In this document: positions 1-9,042 of the stretch, one piece after another
Numbering within the stretch: the first letter of the stretch is position 1
Layout: every line of letters begins with the position of its first letter
NCBI GenBank assembly: GCA_020343435.1
Contig: CP070794.1
Coordinates: 19,694-78,301 of the forward strand
Direction: 5' to 3'
DNA length: 58,608 nt
DNA from: an archaeon
GTDB lineage: Archaea > Nanobdellota > Nanobdellia > Pacearchaeales > UBA284
The notes under the pieces: model-generated
What the model saw: only the letters and a program-made list of their open reading frames with translations
Told to the model about the DNA's origin: nothing
The model's database searches: none
Translations under genes and position numbers: made by a program

Positions 1-1
1 A

Positions 2-160
2 TTATTAGCAGATTTCATAATTTCTATAGTTATTACTTTAGTAAATTTTAATAGTTTCTTCAATAATCAGAGTTATTATGCTCCATGGGTTATTGTTTCT
101 ACAGTAGTCGTAATGGCTGTAATATTGGTTCTTTCTATTTTTTCATTATCTAAACGTTAG
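2..160 (+). CDS. C-terminal end of a membrane protein (partial)
   Basis: An open frame enters from the left window edge and ends at a TAG at 158-160, leaving about 52 residues. They form two hydrophobic stretches (about residues 1-16 and 29-47) separated by an Asn/Ser/Tyr-rich loop, and end in a short basic tail (SKR). This looks like the last two membrane helices of a polytopic protein. It converges on argS with a 13-nt gap. The family cannot be recognised from this fragment. The uninterrupted frame and the helix/loop/positive-tail pattern are the only support. Confidence 0.55.
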   Translation, partial: LLADFIISIVITLVNFNSFFNNQSYYAPWVIVSTVVVMAVILVLSIFSLSKR

Positions 161-173
161 TTAATCCTTTGTC

Positions 174-1787
174 TTACATTTCTTCTAAAGTATCTATTCC
201 CAGTAGTTTTAATGCGTTTCTCAATGTTTCTCTTGTAGCTTTTACTATTGCTAATCTCTGAGATTCTTCTTTACTTCCGATTACAGGACATGAATGATAG
301 AATTCATTAAAAATAGATGCTAATTCATAAGAGTAGTTAGCTATTAGGTTTGGAGCAAATTGTTGATGAGCTTTTTCCACAACTTCTGAAAACTCCCCAA
401 TTTTTTTAATCATTTTTATCTCTTCTTCTTTTAGATTCTTAATTCTTGTAGCCCCCACTTTTTTCTTAACTTTTCTTAGTATCGAAGATGCTCTTGCATA
501 ACTATAAAGCAAATAGGGACCAGTATCCCCTTCAAATCTCAATGCTTCATCTAAATCAAAGATTATAGATCTATTATTATCATTTTTTAACATAGAGTAT
601 TTGATAGCTGCTATTGCTATTCTTCTTGGATTTCCTTTTGTACCCCTTTTTCTTACCTCTTGTTTAGCTTTTTCATAAACTTTATCTAAGAAATCTTCTA
701 AAAGAACAACATCTCCTTTTCTTGTTGACATTTTTCCTACATGTTTCAACAAAACAAACGAATAATGTACAACTTTAGGATAATCTTTTTTCATTAAAAT
801 AAGAGCTTGTTTTAATTGTTCAAAATAAAGTTTCTGATCTTCTCCCAAGACTATAATGTTCTCTCCTTTTTTTATCTTTTCAAGAGTATATGCTAAATCT
901 CTTAATATGTAAAGTCCAGTTCCATCACTTCTTGTTAAAACCAATACAGGGCATCTCATTTTTTTATCTAATCCTGTTCCTTTTTGATCTAGAATTAATC
1001 TCCCTTCTTCATCTTTAATTACTTTCCCTGTTTTTTGTAACTCTTTTATTATCTTTTTTGCTGGTTCTATATATGTAGATTCATAATCAAAATAATTAAA
1101 CTTGATTCCTATATCTTTGAATATCTTTTTCTGACCACTAATTGCAGTTTTAACAATCCTATTGAATTTTGCAACTGTTTTCTTATCCCCTCTTTCAAAT
1201 TTGTTTAGTAAATCAAATACTTTCCTTTCTAGTTTTGGATCATTCTTTACTTTTTTACTTATTTCAATATATTTTTTTAATAGGTTATTAAATCCATCTC
1301 TTTGTCTGAATACTAAAGCTAACATAGCTATTTGTTTACTTACATTATTAACATAATAATGGGTTTCAACATTATATCCTTGAAATTCTAAGATTCTTTT
1401 AATAGAATCACCAATCACAGAATTCCTTGCTCTCCCAACATGTGGAGAAGCATTAGGATTAACACTTGTATGTTCTAAAACTATCCTCTTTTTTCTTGGT
1501 TTTGGTTTGGTCAAGTTTTTTAGAATTGCTTCAGCAAATCCTTTTTTATCAATAAAAAAGTTGAGATATCCCCCAACATTTTCTACTTTTTCTATCCCTT
1601 TAGCTAATTTTATCTTATTTTTTATCTCTTTAGCTATTTCAACAGGACTTTTCTTTAGTTTTTTAGCTAGAATAAAGCAAGGAAAAGCATAATCTCCAAA
1701 ATTTTGTTTAGGTTTCTCTAAAACAATTTCCTGTTTCTTCAAACTTGTAGATTTACTTATTAACTCTTTTATTTTATCTTCAAACAT
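174..1787 (-). CDS. argS: arginyl-tRNA synthetase
   Basis: Class I aminoacyl-tRNA synthetase charging tRNA-Arg in the cytoplasm. The HIGH signature appears as HVGR at residues 116-119, after the ArgRS-typical EHTSVNPNASPHVGR context. The KMSKS loop is KMSTRKGD near residue 351. The N terminus (about 1-85) matches the ArgRS Add1 domain (QNFGDYAFPCF...), and the C-terminal 110 residues look like the helical DALR anticodon-binding domain. At 537 aa it is a compact but complete ArgRS. The ATG at 1785-1787 lies about 25 nt downstream (in sense) of a TATA-like TTTTTTAAATTT, so a leaderless transcript is likely. It is divergent from the PAC2 gene. Confidence 0.96.
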   Translation of the reverse strand: MFEDKIKELISKSTSLKKQEIVLEKPKQNFGDYAFPCFILAKKLKKSPVEIAKEIKNKIKLAKGIEKVENVGGYLNFFIDKKGFAEAILKNLTKPKPRKKRIVLEHTSVNPNASPHVGRARNSVIGDSIKRILEFQGYNVETHYYVNNVSKQIAMLALVFRQRDGFNNLLKKYIEISKKVKNDPKLERKVFDLLNKFERGDKKTVAKFNRIVKTAISGQKKIFKDIGIKFNYFDYESTYIEPAKKIIKELQKTGKVIKDEEGRLILDQKGTGLDKKMRCPVLVLTRSDGTGLYILRDLAYTLEKIKKGENIIVLGEDQKLYFEQLKQALILMKKDYPKVVHYSFVLLKHVGKMSTRKGDVVLLEDFLDKVYEKAKQEVRKRGTKGNPRRIAIAAIKYSMLKNDNNRSIIFDLDEALRFEGDTGPYLLYSYARASSILRKVKKKVGATRIKNLKEEEIKMIKKIGEFSEVVEKAHQQFAPNLIANYSYELASIFNEFYHSCPVIGSKEESQRLAIVKATRETLRNALKLLGIDTLEEM

Positions 1788-1805
1788 AAAAAGGACAAGG
1801 AAAGT

Positions 1806-1840
1806 AAATTTAAAAAAGTATCTGAGTTAAATTTAAATAC
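1806..1840. promoter_or_regulatory. divergent TATA boxes for argS and the PAC2 gene
   Basis: On the minus strand the box at 1806-1817 is centred about 25 nt before the argS ATG. On the plus strand TTTAAATAC at 1832-1840 is centred 25 nt before the ATG at 1861. The spacing predicts leaderless transcripts in both directions. Confidence 0.6.
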
Positions 1841-1860
1841 TTAATCTAATTTCTAGAGAT

Positions 1861-2574
1861 ATGTTGGACATTAAATTAGAAAAGAGGCCTGCTGAGAGAT
1901 GCACCATAATTGAAGGTTTTCCAGGATTCGGATTTGTCTCAACAATAGCTACAGAATTTTTAATCAAACATTTAGATGCCAAACCAATCGGAAAAATCAC
2001 TAGCCAGAAATTAGATCCTGTTGCAGCTATCCATAAAAATGAGATTTTAAATCCTTTACAGATCTTTTACAGTAAGAAAAACAACATTGTTATTGTCCAA
2101 GCTTTAGTTCCTGTTGATGGGTTAGAATGGGAAATTGCTGAGACAGTTGCTGAGTTAGCTAAGAAAATTAAAGCTAAAGAAATAATTAGTTTGGAGGGGG
2201 TTTCCTCACAAACAGGAATTAAAAACCCACAAGTATTTTTTTATACTTCTTTAAAAGATAAAAGAAAACATATGGTTAATCTAAAATTACCACCATTAGA
2301 AGAGGGAATTATTGTGGGAGTTACAGGAGCTTTACTTATGAAAACAGGAGTTCCCTTATCATGTTTTTTTGTTGAAACGCACTCTAAATTACCAGATAAT
2401 AATGGGGCTGCTAATTTAATAAAAACTTTAGATAATTATCTTGGTTTAAATGTGGATTATCATCCTTTAATTGAAAAAGCAAAAGAATTTGAATCTAAAA
2501 TTAAGAACGTTCTTTCTCAACTTAATGCAACAAAAGATCAGAAACAACAAAAAGATTTAGCTTACATGGGTTGA
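1861..2574 (+). CDS. PAC2 family protein, proteasome-assembly chaperone-like (PbaB type)
   Basis: A 237-aa PAC2-fold protein, related to archaeal PbaA/PbaB and eukaryotic Pba1/Pba2 factors that bind proteasome alpha subunits. The N-terminal EGFPGFGFVSTIATEFLIKHL (about 18-38) is the PAC2 hallmark. EGVSSQTG near 116-123, GVTGALL near 149-155 and the FFVETHSKLPDN segment are also typical of the archaeal members. Length fits the family. The last 12 bp overlap the tail of the convergent ArvC-like gene. No proteasome subunit lies in the window, so the partner is inferred from family knowledge. Confidence 0.85.
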   Translation: MLDIKLEKRPAERCTIIEGFPGFGFVSTIATEFLIKHLDAKPIGKITSQKLDPVAAIHKNEILNPLQIFYSKKNNIVIVQALVPVDGLEWEIAETVAELAKKIKAKEIISLEGVSSQTGIKNPQVFFYTSLKDKRKHMVNLKLPPLEEGIIVGVTGALLMKTGVPLSCFFVETHSKLPDNNGAANLIKTLDNYLGLNVDYHPLIEKAKEFESKIKNVLSQLNATKDQKQQKDLAYMG

Positions 2575-3032
2575 TCTGTTTCAACTTCTTCTTTAATCTC
2601 TCCCAAATGTTCTTTATCCTCTAAGTCTTCATCTACAATATCATTTATCTCTCTTTCTTTTTCTTTTAGATGTTTTCTTAATTGGAATGTTGAAGGTATG
2701 TCTATGATATATTTCCCTTCCTCAACTTTGTAAACTATTGGTCTTCTTTTAAGAATGTTAACTAAATCTAATTCAAATTTACCTGGTTTTTTAACCCTTA
2801 TTGATTCTATATTTAATATTATTGGTTTTTCTATATCTTCCCCAACTATTTCATCCACATCCTTAACAATTTCTTCTCTTTCATGTCTCGTCAATTTTTC
2901 AGTTTCTTCCAAAGCTCTTGTATCTTGTTCTCTAAAGAAAAAGAAATAATGGGATCCACATGAACATCCTTTTAAGATCTCTTGAGCAGTACTTTCATAT
3001 ATCTTCCCGCATCTAACGCATCTATGTGCCAT
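2562..3032 (-). CDS. ArvC/OapC-like zinc-ribbon protein
   Basis: A 156-aa cytoplasmic protein with an N-terminal zinc ribbon. Likely metal ligands are C5, C8, C23 and C25, followed by an aromatic stretch (SHYFFFFR). The rest is acidic and charged, with VDEIVGEDIEKPIILNIESIRV then LDLVNILKRRPIVYKVEEGKYIIDIP, the arrangement seen in archaeal OapC/ArvC (COG3364-like) proteins. In Haloferax these accompany the Ras-like GTPase ArvA/OapA involved in extracellular vesicle formation. Homologues of the other two components are only 1.1 kb away, at 4098-5115, separated by an epimerase gene. That context raises confidence. A TATA box sits about 26 nt upstream (leaderless). Confidence 0.75.
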   Translation of the reverse strand: MAHRCVRCGKIYESTAQEILKGCSCGSHYFFFFREQDTRALEETEKLTRHEREEIVKDVDEIVGEDIEKPIILNIESIRVKKPGKFELDLVNILKRRPIVYKVEEGKYIIDIPSTFQLRKHLKEKEREINDIVDEDLEDKEHLGEIKEEVETDQPM

Positions 3033-3052
3033 GATTTTTTAAGTTTGCAAAA

Positions 3053-3062
3053 ATATATAAAC
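3053..3062. promoter_or_regulatory. TATA element shared by the ArvC-like and epimerase genes
   Basis: ATATATAAAC lies 26 nt before the ArvC-like ATG on the minus strand, which implies a leaderless transcript. On the plus strand it is about 39 nt before the epimerase ATG, leaving a short leader that contains AAGAGG just before the start. Confidence 0.5.
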
Positions 3063-3095
3063 ATTTCTAGAGGAGAACATATATCTTAAGAGGAA

Positions 3096-4094
3096 ATGGG
3101 AAGTAGAAAAACCAGGATTTTAATCACAGGATCCAATGGATTTATTGGAAGCAATCTAATAGACTTTCTTTTAACAAAAAATGTTTCTATTGTTTGCCTA
3201 AATGAACCAGGCACTAAACCTTATATTGGAGATAGAGAAGATCTGAAAAACGAGTATTGTTGTCTTACTAATAAGAAAAAGTTATCTGAATTATTTGAAA
3301 ATCAAGATTTTGATTATGTTTATCATCTCGCTGCTTTGACAGTTTGTTTGGATTTGGATAAACTTTATAGAGTTAATACAACTGGAACAAAAAATATCTT
3401 TGAATTATGTTCTAATTTCAGAAAACTAAAACGTTTTTTATTTACTTCAAGTATTGCTGCTGTTGGCCCCTCAAATGATAAAGAGATATTAACAGAAATT
3501 TCTAAACCAAGACCAATAACAGAGTATGGCAAGAGTAAATTACTTGCTGAAAAGTATATATTATCTTCAAAAAAGAAAATCCCTTTTACTATTGTAAGAT
3601 TACCTTTAGTTTATGGTCCAAGGAGCAGAGGAGGATTATATCCTCTTCTAAAATTTTCAAAAAAAGGTATTCAGCCTTCTTTTCCAGGAGGAGAAACTAT
3701 TGTTGGTTATGTTAAAGATATCATTGAAGAAATGTTTAAAGCAGCAACTAGTCGTAAAAGCCTGAACAAAGTTTACTTTCTGGGTGAAAATAAGATTTAT
3801 ACCTTTAATGAAATGTTAGATATAAGCCAAGAGATCATGGGTAGAAAAATGATAAGGATAAAATTTCCGTATTCTCTTCTTTATTTTATTGCTTCTACTT
3901 TGGAGACTTATGCGAGGATTACAAATACAAGACCTCTTTTACCAAAAGACGATGTTTCTTCTTATCTAAAATATTCTAGTTGGAGATTTAGTGCTAGTAA
4001 AGCTAAAACAGATCTAAAATATAAAACAAAATATCCTTTTAGGGAAGGGATTAAACTTACTATAGATTGGTATTCCAAACAAAAGCTTATTTAA
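3096..4094 (+). CDS. NAD-dependent epimerase/dehydratase (extended SDR)
   Basis: Extended short-chain dehydrogenase/reductase of 332 aa, probably acting on a nucleotide-activated sugar. The Rossmann motif GSNGFIGSN (GxxGxxG) is at about residues 12-20. The YHLAALT segment follows strand 4, and the catalytic YGKSK (YxxxK) lies near 146-150, preceded by the SSIAAVG catalytic-Ser region. VRLPLVYGPRSRGG marks the substrate-binding half. Substrate specificity cannot be read from sequence; a 3-beta-HSD-like reductase is an alternative. The start at 3096 has a weak AAGAGG before it. It stands alone on the plus strand, splitting the arvC and arvBA genes. Confidence 0.85.
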   Translation: MGSRKTRILITGSNGFIGSNLIDFLLTKNVSIVCLNEPGTKPYIGDREDLKNEYCCLTNKKKLSELFENQDFDYVYHLAALTVCLDLDKLYRVNTTGTKNIFELCSNFRKLKRFLFTSSIAAVGPSNDKEILTEISKPRPITEYGKSKLLAEKYILSSKKKIPFTIVRLPLVYGPRSRGGLYPLLKFSKKGIQPSFPGGETIVGYVKDIIEEMFKAATSRKSLNKVYFLGENKIYTFNEMLDISQEIMGRKMIRIKFPYSLLYFIASTLETYARITNTRPLLPKDDVSSYLKYSSWRFSASKAKTDLKYKTKYPFREGIKLTIDWYSKQKLI

Positions 4095-4097
4095 TCC

Positions 4098-4472
4098 CTA
4101 TTTTTTTAAGAATAATTCTAATTTTGTAGGATCTTTCTTAATTTCTTTAACTATTGTTGCTGGACCAATTACTGTAAAAGTGTCTCTTGTTCCAAAAAAT
4201 GCATGTGCTAAACCTTCCCTCATTCCCTTAAAGAATCCTAAGTTCTTTGCTTGTGGTTTAAATGATGCTAACTCAATTCCTTTGAAACTCTTGCTTTTAC
4301 TTATCTTTTTCATAGATTCTTGAATGAGATCTGTTTCTTCTTCCGGATTCAATTTTCCTTGTATTAATAAAATCTTATCTTTTCCAACCGCTTCAATTAG
4401 TTTCTTTACTCTTTTATAACTAGATAAATAAGCAATTTCCACATATGGTATAAACTGTAACGATAACCTCAT
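4098..4472 (-). CDS. ArvB/OapB-like protein (DUF2073)
   Basis: A 124-aa protein matching the archaeal DUF2073 pattern: N-terminal LSLQFIPYVEIAYLSSY, a central LIQGKLNPEEETDLIQESM, then FKGIELASF and the conserved C-terminal FTVIGPATIVKEIKKDP. In other archaea DUF2073 (OapB/ArvB) is encoded with the GTPase OapA/ArvA, and here it starts one base after that gene's stop. This implies co-transcription and probably a complex. No signal peptide or membrane segment is visible. The biochemical role is not known; the link to vesicle formation comes from work on haloarchaeal relatives. Confidence 0.82.
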   Translation of the reverse strand: MRLSLQFIPYVEIAYLSSYKRVKKLIEAVGKDKILLIQGKLNPEEETDLIQESMKKISKSKSFKGIELASFKPQAKNLGFFKGMREGLAHAFFGTRDTFTVIGPATIVKEIKKDPTKLELFLKK

Positions 4473-4473
4473 T

Positions 4474-5115
4474 TTACCTCTTTTTTATCAAGTTGAATAA
4501 TGATTCATAAAATTCCTCCATATTCTTTCCTTTTTTTGCAGATATTCCTACAACTTCATATTCTGGGAAAGCTGCTTCTACTTTTTTGATCTTTGCTCCT
4601 CTTAAATCTGTTTTATTTGCAACTATTAAAACAGGTATTTTTCTTGCAACTAAATTTCCAACTATTGTTATATTAACTTGAGTGTAAGGATTTTTGGAAG
4701 CATCAACAACTACAATAACAGCTTCCATATCATCCAACCATTTTATAGATTCTATAACTCCTTTTGTAGCTTCTCTTGCTCTTTTCTTAGCTTCTCTAAC
4801 ACTTAATCCAAAATGTAAGAAATCTTCATAATCTATTTTTGTTGCAATCCCTGGTGTATCTATTAATTTGAATTTTAGTTCTTTACCTTTATGTTTTACT
4901 ATTACTTCTTCTTTAAATTGGACTTCTCTTGTTTCATGAGGAACTTTACTTACTTTTCCTAATTCTTCTCCTAACCAATCTTTTGATATCCTGTTTGCTA
5001 GAGTTGTTTTACCAGAATTTGGTGGTCCATAGAATCCTAATTTAATTTGTTTTCTTCCTCTGAAAATATTAGTAAATATTCTTTTTATTAAGTTAGGAAT
5101 TACTTTTATCACCAT
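4474..5115 (-). CDS. ArvA/OapA-like Ras-superfamily GTPase
   Basis: A 213-aa small GTPase with all nucleotide-binding motifs visible: G1 GPPNSGKT (30-37), G3 DTPG (86-89), G4 NKTD (167-170) and G5 SAK (192-194). The N-terminal 20 residues (IPNLIKRIFTNIFRG) could form an amphipathic, membrane-touching helix. The gene order GTPase-DUF2073 with a nearby OapC-like zinc ribbon is the ArvABC signature. In Haloferax this GTPase promotes extracellular vesicle formation; assigning that role here is inference. A TATA box is centred 27 nt upstream, so the transcript is likely leaderless. Confidence 0.85.
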   Translation of the reverse strand: MVIKVIPNLIKRIFTNIFRGRKQIKLGFYGPPNSGKTTLANRISKDWLGEELGKVSKVPHETREVQFKEEVIVKHKGKELKFKLIDTPGIATKIDYEDFLHFGLSVREAKKRAREATKGVIESIKWLDDMEAVIVVVDASKNPYTQVNITIVGNLVARKIPVLIVANKTDLRGAKIKKVEAAFPEYEVVGISAKKGKNMEEFYESLFNLIKKR

Positions 5116-5137
5116 TTTTATTTTAATTTATAATCAA

Positions 5138-5150
5138 AGCTATATAAGCT
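5138..5150 (-). promoter_or_regulatory. TATA box of the arvA-arvB operon
   Basis: On the minus strand AGCTTATATAGCT is centred about 28 nt before the ATG of the GTPase gene, the distance expected for a leaderless archaeal transcript. Confidence 0.55.
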
Positions 5151-5165
5151 TTACTGTGTTTTCAT

Positions 5166-8100
5166 TCAAATTTCTTGAGGATAAACTATAGCAGTGCATC
5201 CTTGGTTATCTGTATTAGTTATATTGCATTCATCTTTACATTTTATGTACCAAGGTTCTGTTCCCCATTCAGTTCTATGTTCTGTTCCTCCTGTTGATTG
5301 GAATTTCTTAGCCAAATACCAATCATCTATATCAAAACTGCAATCTTGCGATCTTTGATTAAATGCACAAATAGCATCCTCATTGGTTTTGATAATTAAT
5401 CCTCCTTCTTTGTAGATTCTTGTTATTTGTGGGGCAGTTGTGTCTGGTTGGACATTGAAAGTGATGAAAGATTCTACAGAGTTACTATCCCTATCTACAC
5501 ATAGTAAGTCATACCTCAAGTTTGTTGATCCTGATGAAATTTCTAATGTTGTTTCATGTATTGTCTCACCAGTTGTTGTAAACTCTAGGTAATTTCCCCC
5601 TTCTTTGTAGAAACATGTTGCCCGGCCTCCACAACATCCTTCAGAGGTTTGTATCTCTAAAACAACTTCAGTAATCCCTTCGCAACCCCCCACAAAAGAA
5701 CCATTTAATTTTGGAATTGTTGTTTCAGTTATAGTTAGGGGTTCCCCAGGATGTAAAACATATCCTATATCTGTTAAGTGATAATTTCCGTTAGAATCAT
5801 TACACTTGAAATAGTAAAAATTAGTTATCAATCCATCAAAAGGGAGATTAGAATTACATTTAAATGTAGGAGGATTATTTGGACAATCCATAGAATTCAC
5901 CATAGTATCATAGGAAATAAAAGGAGTTGTGCTCCATTTACATCCTTGCACTGGTTCATTTAATGTTAGGGTTACTTTAACTTCTTCTTTAGTTTTATCA
6001 ATTGTAGATTCATTTACAGGATTAAAATTTCTTATAGTGGGAGGATCAAATTCTTCAGTGCTTGAGATAAATGTTATTTTAAATTCTCCCCCCTGGTTCT
6101 TATTTCCGTTTAAATCTTTACATCTAACATAAACAACAAATTCTGGAGTTAATGTTGTTAATTCTAAAGATAAAACATGATCCACACCATATCTTGTTGG
6201 ATTTAATAGAGTTGGTCCGATGTTGTAATTCATCTCATCAAAGGATTGTGTTGGATAATAGTCCACCCTGCATTGCGCTTTTTCATTAGTTTTTATATTT
6301 AGGATTATTGTTTCAAATGGGTTGATCCCTTGCCCTCCCAGTCCTGTAATCTGTGCTCCTCCTCCTGGTGGACCTATTTGGAAACCTGTTTTGATATGTC
6401 CCTCAGTTCTTGGGATTATGTCTTCTATTTTTGGACTAGACAAATCCGAGGGGTCTGTCCAAAAACAAGTTCCTTCTGCACACTCTCCATCTTTATTCCT
6501 CTCACAAGCAAATCCACATGCTGCCCCGAGGTTTTTACATCTATATTCTGAACAAGGCCTTGTTGGATCTTCATCGCATAACTCACAATTTTCCCCTCCA
6601 TCTGGCGGTTGCCATGGCAAACACTCGAATTTGTAAACTACTGTTTTTTGTTGTTTTTGGAGAAAGTAAACTATTAGAAATACAATCACAGCAACGGCCA
6701 AACCAACTCCTGCAGAACCGAGACCACTTACCCATCCCATAGATGCTAAAAAGTATCCAACTGCTGCTCCAGATCCTGCTCCCCATCCTGCTGCTTGTGC
6801 TATGTTTTCATTCACACCACATAATTTGAGGATTCCATATACAGCAAGACCTGCTGCAATTCCTATTGCGATAGCTATACCAAGACTCCCAAGGAAACCC
6901 CCCCAACTAAAGGATGAAGCGACAGTTGCTGACCCTCCAGTACTTGCTGTAGCAGTTCCTCCAGTCATCAGGGCCTTTCCACCTCCAGAAACATAAACCA
7001 ATCCCATTTCATCGAAAAACAAAGCTGCAAGAACCACTGGAATTCCAAAAATAAAATCAAAAATCTTCCCAAAACCAAACACTATAGGGGTTGTAAATTC
7101 TCTTTTTTCTAAAGAATAGATATCATATATCTCTTCATTTTGAATTTCTTTAATTATTTTTTTGATTGCGAGATTTTCATTACCTATCTTATTAATGATA
7201 TCTCTTTGATCTTCATTCTCAGAGATTCCTGCATAAAGTTCTACAAGGTCTACCTCTTCTTTTAATTCAACCTCTTCTTCTTGACATTCTCCATCCCCAT
7301 TTAAATCTTCACATTCAGCGAAATATCTTAATTCATTAATCCCAGTATTTTTTAAGATATTTGTTATTGTTCCTTCTATTTTTTCTCCAGAGCTATATTC
7401 TTTCACTATATTCACTTTTAGTCCACAATCTCCAAGCGCAGAGCATCTCTTAGCCATTAACTCTAACCAAGCATTTTCTCTTATTTCCCATCCGGGACTT
7501 CCATAAGCACCACATTCACAATTTTCTGTGCAAAACCACTCATCATTTCCTTGGTATCTTCTTTTTTCAAGTTTAACAAAACAATCATAATTCCCGAGAA
7601 AACAAACAGGTTCGTATTGTTGTCCAGACTCTACTTCAAAATTCTGATACCCTGGAGAGTATTTTGGTAGACATTTTGGAAAATCTTTTTCACCATTTTC
7701 TCCACTAACATCATTTTGAAATCCTGCAAATTCTGATAATTTTTCTTTTTTAGCTTCTTCAGCGATTTTTCCTTCATTTTCTAAATTATTAATTAAGCTG
7801 TTTACTGTTTTATTTATCTCAGGATCATCTCCAAACCACCAGCATTGTCCATGTTTGGCATTTAGGCAATCTTCTTTTGTTTCTTTTTGGAAGCAATCAT
7901 GATAGATGTTCCCATAACATTCTGCTTCTCTAAATATAGCTCCTCCAGCTTCCACAGTGGCGTCTAGACATATTTGTTGTCTGTAATCTGCACAGGGTTC
8001 TATATGTAGCTCTCCATCCCAACACAACCATTTCCAGTGTCTTGATCCTGGAATATCTATCCCAAATTTTCCAAGAACAGTTTTGGTTGTATCAAGATTT

Positions 8101-9041
8101 GGATCTTCTAAAAAATTTGTTAATTTTTGATCATAAACACAAATAGATTCCCCATTTTTCATATTTATACTTGTTGAATTTGGTAGTTTAACACTACACC
8201 CCCCTTCAGAACATTCTCCATTTATACAGCTTTGTCCTGTTTCTAGATAGTTACATTCATCTGCTACTCTGTTAGGGTTTCCACAAGAATCTATACAATA
8301 AACATCTGTTTTCCCCTCTATACAACCAATAGAATCACAAGAGGGGTTGCAGTTACAGTATTGTGTTAGATCGTGACAGAAGACGTCTTTGTAAAAGTTA
8401 TCTGAAGCACATTCGCTTCCTTTAGTCCATTCACAGGTTCCTCCAGTGATGCAGCAACCTTCTTCAAAATCATAATTTAAGAGAGAACATTCTATTTCAT
8501 TAACTGAAGGCATCCAAATTCCTTCTCCCACTAAACATTCTTGTTCATTCATTGTTTCATATCTTGTTGTCATATCACAACATCCAAGAGTACACATTGG
8601 AGTAGAACACATAGGATCGTCTCCTACCTCTCTCCCTCCTTTTTGTAAACAAACCCACCTGGCTGTTTGGACCTCGCATTTTCCATCTCCATCAAAGTAA
8701 CAACAGATAGGTTCGCAAAATGTTGTTTGTTCACAGAGAGTTTCATCTTCCCAATCTCCTCCAAGAAGTCTACATTCTTCATCTCCAGTCATTCTACAAG
8801 CATCCCCAATTATTCCTTGACAACACCCCCAACTTTCTGCACTTGCTGTTGGAATGATATCAAAAAAAGAAACTATTTTATGAGGAAAGGAAGCTAGCAC
8901 ATTAAGAATATCATTTTGTTTTACTTTTCCTTCTTCAGTTATGGTGGGTTGTAACGAGCTTACTGCTATTGGTAAACTAAGTATTAACACAATCATAAAA
9001 ATTGTTTCTAGTATCAGATCTATTTTTATCTTTTTTTTCAT
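5166..9041 (-). CDS. giant secreted Cys-rich membrane protein with Ig-like C terminus
   Basis: A 1291-aa surface protein of no recognised family. Residues 1-30 are a Sec-type signal or anchor. About 70-560 hold repeated disulfide-rich modules in which a CC pair is followed by spaced Cys and an ECL...GG.W element. At about 655-795 lie several hydrophobic segments separated by Gly/Ala/Ser/Thr-rich linkers, likely three or four membrane helices. After another Cys cluster (LCDEDPTRPCSEYRC), residues 860-1290 look like tandem beta-sandwich domains. The gene starts one base after the pilin-like gene's stop, so the two form one transcript. It is probably part of an extracellular assembly made with its neighbours; no enzymatic motif was seen. 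Confidence 0.8.
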   Translation of the reverse strand: MKKKIKIDLILETIFMIVLILSLPIAVSSLQPTITEEGKVKQNDILNVLASFPHKIVSFFDIIPTASAESWGCCQGIIGDACRMTGDEECRLLGGDWEDETLCEQTTFCEPICCYFDGDGKCEVQTARWVCLQKGGREVGDDPMCSTPMCTLGCCDMTTRYETMNEQECLVGEGIWMPSVNEIECSLLNYDFEEGCCITGGTCEWTKGSECASDNFYKDVFCHDLTQYCNCNPSCDSIGCIEGKTDVYCIDSCGNPNRVADECNYLETGQSCINGECSEGGCSVKLPNSTSINMKNGESICVYDQKLTNFLEDPNLDTTKTVLGKFGIDIPGSRHWKWLCWDGELHIEPCADYRQQICLDATVEAGGAIFREAECYGNIYHDCFQKETKEDCLNAKHGQCWWFGDDPEINKTVNSLINNLENEGKIAEEAKKEKLSEFAGFQNDVSGENGEKDFPKCLPKYSPGYQNFEVESGQQYEPVCFLGNYDCFVKLEKRRYQGNDEWFCTENCECGAYGSPGWEIRENAWLELMAKRCSALGDCGLKVNIVKEYSSGEKIEGTITNILKNTGINELRYFAECEDLNGDGECQEEEVELKEEVDLVELYAGISENEDQRDIINKIGNENLAIKKIIKEIQNEEIYDIYSLEKREFTTPIVFGFGKIFDFIFGIPVVLAALFFDEMGLVYVSGGGKALMTGGTATASTGGSATVASSFSWGGFLGSLGIAIAIGIAAGLAVYGILKLCGVNENIAQAAGWGAGSGAAVGYFLASMGWVSGLGSAGVGLAVAVIVFLIVYFLQKQQKTVVYKFECLPWQPPDGGENCELCDEDPTRPCSEYRCKNLGAACGFACERNKDGECAEGTCFWTDPSDLSSPKIEDIIPRTEGHIKTGFQIGPPGGGAQITGLGGQGINPFETIILNIKTNEKAQCRVDYYPTQSFDEMNYNIGPTLLNPTRYGVDHVLSLELTTLTPEFVVYVRCKDLNGNKNQGGEFKITFISSTEEFDPPTIRNFNPVNESTIDKTKEEVKVTLTLNEPVQGCKWSTTPFISYDTMVNSMDCPNNPPTFKCNSNLPFDGLITNFYYFKCNDSNGNYHLTDIGYVLHPGEPLTITETTIPKLNGSFVGGCEGITEVVLEIQTSEGCCGGRATCFYKEGGNYLEFTTTGETIHETTLEISSGSTNLRYDLLCVDRDSNSVESFITFNVQPDTTAPQITRIYKEGGLIIKTNEDAICAFNQRSQDCSFDIDDWYLAKKFQSTGGTEHRTEWGTEPWYIKCKDECNITNTDNQGCTAIVYPQEI

Positions 9042-9042
9042 T

